In this document: positions 56,803 to 64,000 of the stretch, one piece after another
How the letters are laid out: the number at the start of each line of letters is the position of its first letter
Position numbering within the stretch: the stretch's first letter is position 1
Origin: Calendula officinalis
Taxonomy: Eukaryota > Streptophyta > Magnoliopsida > Asterales > Asteraceae
Reading direction: 5' to 3'
Length of the DNA: 64,000 nt
Assembly (NCBI GenBank): GCA_963853835.1
Contig: OY970832.1
Location: 42,874,063-42,938,062 of the forward strand
Made by a program: the position numbers and the translations under genes
Notes under the pieces: model-generated
What the model was told of the DNA's origin: nothing
What the model saw: the letters and a program-made list of their open reading frames with translations, nothing else
The model's database searches: none

Positions 56803-59311
56803 TCAAACAACTTTCGGTACCCATTTTGTTTTGGGTCCGATGGTGTTACTGTTTGAGTGAAACCATCTACTAGTTGTATCAATTTGATTTACAGATTTGG
56901 AATTCCAAGACAGACTGAAACTTGATGTTTCACTTTCAAATAATTTCCGGGGAATTATTTGAGATTGTGGAGTTTTAGGAACCCATTTTGCTTTTAAGAT
57001 CGTTGGTGTTTTAGGAGTTGTTTTTGGCACTTAATTAAAAATTGTTATTGGTGCCAATGAAAGTAAATCTTTTCTTGAGTATCTTAAAGATTTAGATTTA
57101 TAATTGAATATCTTTGAAGGAATAGAATGTGTCAAAACGGTTGTTGGTTTAGTCGTATCCATCTGAGAATGCTTAAGTCTAGAAGAGGAACCTAAGTTAT
57201 TTGGAGTTTTAGGTGTGAAATTTCCTCTAATAACTTGTTTGAGAGCATTTAAATTCTTATCAGAGTTTGGTGGAACCGTGGATCTCCTAGGCTTAGGCTT
57301 GGTAGAGGAACTTACTTGTGATTTCGGTTTAAGTTTAGAATTTCCTCTGTTAATCTGAGATTGTTTGATTGTATATAAATCACGATATGCCATTACAGGA
57401 GAAAACATTCTAGAGTTATTACATTTAGTCTTTACAGTAAAAGGAGAATCTAAGTTCACAGATGCACTAGGCTTCTTAAGCTTCTGAAAATGAGACGATT
57501 TAGATTCCTTAAACTGATAACTTCCGCTATATCCAACATGGTTGTGTGATTTTGGAACTTTGGTGCAAAGTGAACAACCACTTGTGGAAATACTAGAAAT
57601 GGGTGACTCAATTTTGGTAACAGGTTTTTGTAGAGAGATTAAAGAAGCTTCTAGATTTTGAATTTGTATTGTTAACTTTAATTTCTCTTCATCAAAAGAT
57701 TTATGTGTTTCTTCATTTTTACTTTCTAATTCATAAATTTTAGTTTGCAAAACAGATTTTTCTTTATCAAAAGCCTGATGTGTTTCATCGATGTCAGTTT
57801 CCAATTGACAAATTTTCTTTTCTAGAATTAGATTTGGCACATAAATCTTTGGTTCTGTTGTTTGTTGAAGAACCACATCATCTGGTATCTGTCCTCTTTT
57901 GACAATCAATTTTTCAAGACGTTTGATATTGGAATTCAGTTTATTGTTTTCATTTTTAAGTTTCTGTATGATATTCTGTTTGCTTTTCATTTCGTTTAAA
58001 GAATTGATGTGTTGTTCATCTAGGTTTTCTGATAATTCTTTAATTTGAGAGTTTAAAGATTTAAAGTGTTTTTCATTATCATGAAAATCTTGTTGTTTAC
58101 GTTCCAAACAATTTTTATTAATTTGATATTCATACCATGTTTTAGTGTAAAGTTTGTAATTATTATCATATTTAGCCTGTAATTCTGATACTTGAGTTTG
58201 TAAATCTAGATTCTCAAGTTTGAAATTTTTAATTTGTTTAATCTGTTGAACAAGTTGTTCATTTTCATTTTGCAAATCAGTGATACGTTTTTGAAATTGA
58301 TTATTTTAATTTTGTTCATTTAAAATGTTTTTTTTTAAGAATCAACTTCAGATATCTGATTTTGGACAAAACAAATATCAGAATTAGGCGAATTATTTTC
58401 ATTAGAGAGAAGAGAAGTAAGTACCTTGCCATTCTCGTCAACTTCCTCATTGATTTTATCAGCAACCTCAGCATTTTCTCTTGCCATAAAGAACAGGTCG
58501 GCTGCATGTTCTTCATCTTCCGGATCCGACTCTTCCATCCACTGGAGGTCTTCAGCTATCAATACTTTTCCTGCCTCTATTTGCTTAGCCATTAGCATCT
58601 TCCGTTTAAAGAATTCAAAATCACAGACTTTAGGCTTTTTGCAATCACGTGAATAATGTCCAGCAATACCCAATTATAACATTTTTTCTGTGGATCCAAC
58701 GGTATGAGTTTTGGCTTTTCAGTTGGGTTTGTTGTAGATGAAGTAGGTGGGGCAGATTTGAAGTTGGATGAAGATCTTTGGTTGTTGTTTGTTGGTTTTG
58801 AGTAGTACTTCTTCTAATAGTTTGAGATTAGTGACATAGCTTGAAGTACATCTTCAAGATCTTTTTCCATATCATCAATTGTTGAGAGTGCAGATGGTTC
58901 TACATTTTCTGACATTTTAGTATATGTAGTATATTGATGATATTGTTTAGTGAGTAGTGAAAGAGTATATGCAGTCTCCTGTCGGTTTTGAACTATCTCC
59001 TGTCGGTTTTTAACTATGTTTTTGACCATTGGCGCGTTTTTGTGCAAATACTCATAAAGTTCATGAATATCGATCAGACTGAGATTCTTGTGTTGCATGG
59101 CACTATACCCAAACATTTCCTACTCAGGAAGAAGACTGTTGATGAATTTAATATTAATCTCCAAATTTTCTTTTCGCAAGTAGTTTTTGCGGAGATCATT
59201 CAACAATGTACAATAACGGTGATAAGTGCTTTCCAAATCTTCTCTGATTATTGCTTTAAATGATTGATAAGTATTTAAGGTAGAAACCATTTTTGCTTTG
59301 TTTCCTAAAAC
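56803..59311 (-). pseudogene. gag of H (long copia Gag, frameshifted; N-terminus outside window)
   Basis: From 59311 on the minus strand: KMVSTLNTYQSFKAIIREDL, YHRYCTLLNDLRKNYL and NLEINIKFINSLLPE (capsid-like), a stop at 59120, then ALSTIDDMEKDLEDVLQAM and a basic spacer. The zinc knuckle (CYNC...GHYSRDC, about 58637-58680) is split by a one-base deletion. The frame resumes with MLMAKQIEAGKVLIAEDLQW. A 414-codon segment (58275-57031) is coiled-coil for about 230 residues, then Ser/Lys/Pro-rich. It ends with two WVPK motifs (AKWVPKTPQ, TKWVPKVV) at 57030-56803. Same architecture as Copia A gag but a different family. Confidence 0.82.
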
Positions 59312-60339
59312 AGAAGGATTTATGTGCACAGTTAGTCAACCTATGGTGATACATCCATGCCTACGAAACACTTAAGGGTCACACCGGTGAGTGCATGTAA
59401 TAAGAGTAAGATATGTAATGATACTTGGAAGAGGATTGATTCATAATAGTCATTTATGAATCAAGTTGAGTATTAGGTTATGTTCAACTTAATACTAGAT
59501 TAGTTTATCTAACTAATTAATGCAAGTATTTGTACATTTACTAGTTGAGTAAATTTACAACGTGTTAATTATAGATTATCCATAATATGATTTAAATTAA
59601 TTAAATCATATGGTGTTGGATAATATTATTGTCTAAATTATATATAGTTTATTATATAATTAATTATTAAAAGTATTAATACAAACATATATTTCGTGTA
59701 AATATATAAGTGTATAAATACTAGACATTTAATAATTAAGTGGTATAATAATAACTAGTTAAACTACAAGGGTTTAATATGTAAAAGAATAAGTTTAATT
59801 AATGATTAATGTTAATTAAACTAGAAGGGCCTAAGTGAAAGTCCTTCTATTATAAATAGAAGGCTTGGGGTTCCCTTGTTTTGTTACACCACATTGCTGA
59901 AACTCTAGCCCCTCTCCCTCTCCCTTGTTCGGCCGAATACACCTAGAACACCAACCTTGGTGTTCTTCGTTCTTCGTGTTCTTCGTGTCTTTGAAGATCA
60001 AGATCATTACAAGGATCAACTAGAAGGTCGCTCGTTGTGTTCATTATCAGTGGACTAACTTAAGAAAGATTAAGGTATGTTTTGGAAAACCTTTTCCTTC
60101 TTTTCCCCTTGGTCGAATTCGAACCCAAGAACCCTAGGGTTCTTTCTTGTTAATCAAGTCTAGATTTTCAAGATCCCAATCCTTTAGGGTTTAAAGATTA
60201 GGTTTAATCTCAGTTCCGCTTTAGGGATTAAATCAGCTAGTTGGTTTAACCGACAAGAGTCATGTTCTTGTCAGTATGGTCGAGCCAAGTATATTAGGAG
60301 GTTGACCCAAGTGGTCAATCAGTGTTATGAAACCCTTCA
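59312..60339 (+). repeat. 5' LTR of I
   Basis: 1028 bp, (T)GAAGGATTTATGTGCACAG...GAAACCCTTCA. TATA loop with arms CCTTCTAT/ATAGAAGG at 59843-59863. Confidence 0.88.
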
Positions 60340-60353
60340 GTGGTATCAGAGCG

Positions 60354-62954
60354 TTGGTTTAGAAATCTAAACTAGATTAACAAAGTTTGTGTGTTTAATT
60401 TTAATTTTAAAGTTTTCTTGTTCCTTTTTTTTTTCTTCTCGTTAATTTTCAAAAGGGGTAAAGAACCCTAGGACCAAGCATGTTAAACTAGTTAAGTTTA
60501 ATTGGTCAAAAGGATTCTAAAAAACCCTAGAAATTTTGAAGATTGTAAAGAACCCTAGGATCAAGGATATTAAACTAGTTTAGTTTAATTGATCCAAGGG
60601 CTTCTTTTCTAAACCCTAGAAATTTCGTGTACAAGGAAGAACCCTAGGATCAAGTATGTTAAACAAGATTTGTTTAATTGATCAAAAGGATTCTTTCCTT
60701 TTTCCCCAAGGAGTTCGAGATCTAGGAAGATCCTTAGGACCAAGTATGTTAAACAACATTTGTTTAATTGGTCAAAAGGATTATTTCCTAATCCCTTTAG
60801 AATTCAAAATCTAGGAGGAAACTTGGACACCAAGTATATTAAACTAGCTTAGTTTAATTGGTGAAAAAGTTTCTTAAGTATTAAGAATATTGAAAACCCT
60901 AAAGAACCCTAGAACATTAAACTAGTTTGAGTTTAATTGTTTTAAAAGATTTAATTATGATAATAATCTAAAACCTAGATAATTAAGCAAGTTTATGTTT
61001 AATAGGTTTAATTATTATTTTAATAGATTTATTAAGACTAGTTCTTTAAACCTGGACTCTTAGAGAAAGTTTTATTGTCTAAAAGGTTTAAATTAAAAAT
61101 TTTGAATAAATTTATTAAGGTTATAATCTATCCTATAGTTTAAACAAAGTTTATTGTTTTGATAGGATTGATTAGAATTAACTTTTTATAAATAACGTTT
61201 TTGATCAAGAAAGTCAAAACCCTAGTTTTGATTGATCAAGAACAAGTTTAGGGTTTAACTAATTAATGAGAATTAAAAGAAGTGTTAATTCTTAGTTCAA
61301 GAAATTAACAAGATGTATTTATATGTATATATATTATATTTCTTTTTTTTATATATTTAAAAGGAAATGAGTTTTAATAGATAAAGTAGTTTATACGTAT
61401 TTTAATTAGATTAAGTTAAAATACATACGTATAAATTAGATGTAATATTCTTATTAGAATGTTACAAGTTTATTTTAAAGTAATGAAATATATATGTATA
61501 TAGTAAATACAAGATTCAATGGAACAATTAATAGATAGTGTTATTTTGATCTTTAAAGATAATAGTATAACTAGTTATTGTATAAGTTGATTATATAATT
61601 AAGACTAGAAAGTACAAAGTTATGATTTCATTATAACTAGAAATTGTACAAGTTAAAATTATATGATAAACTAGAAATATACAAAGTTATATATATATTA
61701 TTATTATAAGGTGTATAAAGTTATAAGTTATTATAACTACATAATTATACAAGTATAATATAAGTATTTTACAAGTCATGTAAGATACTAGATTAATGAT
61801 CAAGGGTTAAATAACAAGAGAACTTTATAACCTATATTTAACTAGTCCAAGTTAAATGTAAGAAAGGTTTAAACAAACTAAGAATTATTATATATAGTAT
61901 TTATATAATAGATTTATTATTTTCACCAAGTATAGACCGGTGATTGTGTTTGCTTAAGTTCCACCATGGTTGTTGGAGCTAGTGGGAGCTACACAAGAAA
62001 ATCACAAAGTTTATGAATGTGTCGCTAAGACATAAGTTTTGGTCGAATCTAATAAGTCAAAACAAATGTTTAATTTCATTATTAAACTTGTGAAAAACAA
62101 GATGTGTTAAACTAGATTTATGTTTCAAGTTTATGAATCATAAAAGAATTAAAAGTTTAACATAAGTTTTAAAGTTTTTCAAGAAAGATAAAACAAGTAA
62201 GTTTTATTCTAGATAAGGTTTTTTACAAAACCTAGTAAAACGTTTTGTACACCTCGTTTTAGGTATACATATAAGTCGTGCAATTCTTGAAACTATAAGT
62301 TTTTTAAGAAAAGTTCTTAATATTTGAAAAGGTGTCTTGTAGAATTCTTGAATTCACAAGTCACACATTTTAAACAAGGATTAAGATTGGAATAAAAGTT
62401 TGAGTTTAGTTTAAGACTTAAACAAACCCAAGAAAATCTTAGATCTAAGTACTATCCACCTAATGGAACACCTCACTTGTTCAACGATATTCATATTGTA
62501 AGGATAAAGAACCTTAGATATGGATTCAAATCATTGCGAGTGTTAGGGTGCGTAAGGTTCTGTGATAATCGGGAGTCCTGGCGCAGAGCATCGCACTGTC
62601 TTAGATGGTCTGATCTACTTTGGTGATAATCGGGAGTCCCGGCCCAAAAAGTACTTGAGTAGAATAAACATACTAGACTTTATTACTAAATTAGAAATGT
62701 ACAATTAAATTGTACAAGGTTGTAATAAGTTATAAGTCTAAAGATTCTACGACCCCTAGGAATCGTGTCAAGTCTTGATACGATCGGTAAGGATGTTACC
62801 TACCAGAAATAGCATGTCTCGTCGGGAAGTGCCCAAACCTTGCGGCGAGAATGTGATATATGGATCCTAGGCCTAAAATATTAATTATGGGTTTATAAGA
62901 TAATTTAGAGAATGTTTATTGATGATTACTAATTAAACTGGGTTTGATTTGTAG
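60354..62954 (+). other. Structured non-coding leader of I
   Basis: Stem-loops begin at 60483, 60570, 60659, 60749, 60839 and 60917, about every 89 bp, each preceded by agaaccctagga-type text. Arms are TTAAACTA/TAGTTTAA in some units and TTAAACAA/TTGTTTAA in two (60659, 60749). 62562 and 62623 begin two copies of gtgataatcgggagtcc. 62817-62850 is the TCTCGTCG/CGGCGAGA stem before gag. The rest is AT-rich with no gene. Confidence 0.8.
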
Positions 62955-63225
62955 ATGGCAGCAACAACCACAACGACAAGTACCAACAATCTCTCACTTC
63001 GCTCAATCCTCGAAAAAGACAAGTTGACTGGGTCAAACTTTCTCAATTGGGAGCGCAATCTTTGCATTGTTCTCAGGCATGAGAGAAAGTGGTATGCCTT
63101 GGAAAGAGCAGTACCAAATGTCCATGCCGCGAATGCTAGAGCTGAAGCAAGGCAAGCTTATGATAAGCATGTCAGTGATGCGCTCGATGTGAGCTGTCTG
63201 ATGCTCGCAACCATGAGTCCAGATT
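62955..63225 (+). pseudogene. gag of I, N-terminal part, cut by J
   Basis: MAATTTTTSTNNLSLRSILE, KLTGSNFLNWERNL, HERKWYALERAV, then KHVSDALDVSCLMLATMSPD and Leu, where J interrupts. This is the N-terminal copia gag-polypeptide domain, open throughout the 90 codons in view. ATG context matches B (gatttgtagATGGCAGC). Confidence 0.85.
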
Positions 63226-64000
63226 TGTAGGAAAACCTCGTAGGATTAACATGGCGGAACTTGAATCCCACATACCGGATCTCTACTAGTCAATGAGATC
63301 ACAAGAAGAATAAGATGAAGAACATTACCTTTAGATTGCTAAAGAATGATCCACCTCTACTGCACCACCTCAACACGCTGCAAGGCCGCGTTGTACCAAC
63401 AAAGTATCACACAAGGACTTGTGTGTGTGTGTGTGTTTTTTTCGGTCGAACACCAACCGAAAAACCCTATGGGGTTCTTTTGGGTTTCGGCAGAGAGAGG
63501 GAGGAGGGAACGAGGTGTCTAGGGTTCTTTTGTGTTGTAATGTGTGTAACCTTAAACCCTAACCTTAGTCCCTTATTTATAAGGGATTAAGTTACCATTA
63601 GGTCCTTGGAGTTTAATTATGATTAATCTCATAATTAAACTTCCTATTGTCACTTTAAACCCTTGGACTTTTTACTAGTTAATTAAATGTCTATTAATTA
63701 ACTGTCCATTAAATATTTAACTTAATATTTAATCTTCCTCTTAAATAATAATTAACTTATTATTATTTATTCGCTTCTTTATAATTAACTTAACTAGTTA
63801 ATTATTCCACACAACTTACTTTATTCGGTTGTCCATTATTGGGTGTGTAGTGGTGTGACCCTTTAGTGCCTTATAACATTGGACACGGTGACACGTGTAC
63901 TTATATGTGCACATAAATCCTTCAGACTCCCACTTGTGCAAGTTAAGTATCACTTACTGATCATCGTTGGCCTAAAGCGATCCCTAGCCAGACATTTAGG
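63226..64000 (-). mobile_element. J: copia element of the same superfamily, 3' LTR and start of interior
   Basis: Plus strand TGTAGGAAAACCTCG (63226) to ...ATAAATCCTTCA (63924) is a 699-bp LTR, the 3' one, because a purine tract (CTTGCACAAGTGGGAGTC on minus, 63925-63942) follows. The LTR contains a (TG)n run (63419-63436) and a TATA loop with arms TCCCTTAT/ATAAGGGA (63569-63586). The last 58 bases are internal. Its other end and TSD lie outside the window. Confidence 0.82.

Larger units (their letters stand above)
54090..59311 (-). mobile_element. H: Sirevirus-like copia element, gag present, pol absent (3' part in view)
   Basis: On the minus strand, from the break by element I at 59311: gag to about 56803, four polypurine-like repeats (56534-56652), a region of six spaced hairpin repeats (55314-56460), an AT-rich tail, a polypurine tract (54309-54318) and the 3' LTR ending near 54090. 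No pol domain appears between the WVPK end of gag and the 3' LTR, only about 2.5 kb. The 5' end is beyond I and outside the window. Long coiled-coil gag and multiple PPT-like copies fit Sireviruses. Confidence 0.78.
59312..64000 (+). mobile_element. I: copia element of the B/C family, interrupted by J
   Basis: 5' LTR 59312-60339, PBS TGGTATCAGAGCG (60341-60353), hairpin-array leader, gag from 62955. Its sequence stops at 63225 where J starts, so whether it has pol is unknown. The first LTR base is A instead of T (AGAAGGATTTATG). It is inserted in the gag of H. The gag keeps the block deleted in B and C (MLATMSPDL), so I may represent the less reduced relative. Confidence 0.85.

Noticed and set aside
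1..64000. tRNA, rRNA or miRNA genes
   Set aside because: Only tRNA-complementary primer-binding sites of retrotransposons were seen; no cloverleaf or rRNA block was recognised. A tRNA or covariance-model scan would be decisive.

Overview
The window looks like plant nuclear DNA from a eudicot that has been filled by nested LTR retrotransposons. Asteraceae is my best guess, because one accessory retrotransposon ORF resembles those I know from Tanacetum-type genomes; this is inference from memory and no search was run. I see one ordinary host gene with an intact reading frame: a two-exon sphingolipid delta4-desaturase (50841-52354, +). Nearly everything else is mobile DNA of different ages, dated by nesting, target-site duplications (TSDs) and LTR ends.

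Layout. 1-1389 is the 3' end of a CACTA transposon: a spliced, broken Ulp1-type protease gene, a (TA)n tract, GGGCGGTG subterminal repeats and the CACTA terminus. 2690-49108 is an old minus-strand Ty1/copia element (A) that keeps gag and an envelope-like ORF but has no pol. Inserted in A are G, an apparent solo LTR (4801-14807) that itself carries the Ty3/gypsy chromovirus F (5043-13921); a 412-bp TRIM (15605-16016); and B, a plus-strand gag-only copia element (18901-46347). Inside B's 5' LTR sit D, a likely solo LTR (18953-19720), and C, a minus-strand relative of B (19827-38980). Inside C is K, a young and nearly intact Ty3/gypsy chromovirus (24661-35646). The chain A > B > C > K is four levels deep, and TSDs support each join to varying degree.

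49109-54090 is the small host island. It holds a Stowaway MITE, a hAT-type MITE with an 8-bp TSD directly upstream of the desaturase promoter, the desaturase gene, a fold-back repeat, the 3' end of a small copia element and a gag-protease scrap of an Athila/Tat-like gypsy element. 54090-59311 is H, another minus-strand, Sirevirus-like, gag-only copia element. It is interrupted by I (59312 onward, plus strand, same family as B), and I is interrupted by J (63226 onward, minus strand), which runs off the window.

The candidate for an undescribed system is the B/C/I/J family: copia elements that retain gag but show no pol (TR-GAG-like). They share a strongly structured non-coding architecture. The TATA box lies in the loop of an inverted repeat whose arms differ between elements yet still pair. 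A tandem array of stem-loops follows the primer-binding site, again with compensatory changes, and an 8-bp stem precedes gag. Element H has an unrelated but analogous array of six spaced hairpins with compensatory stem changes, plus four tandem polypurine-tract-like repeats.
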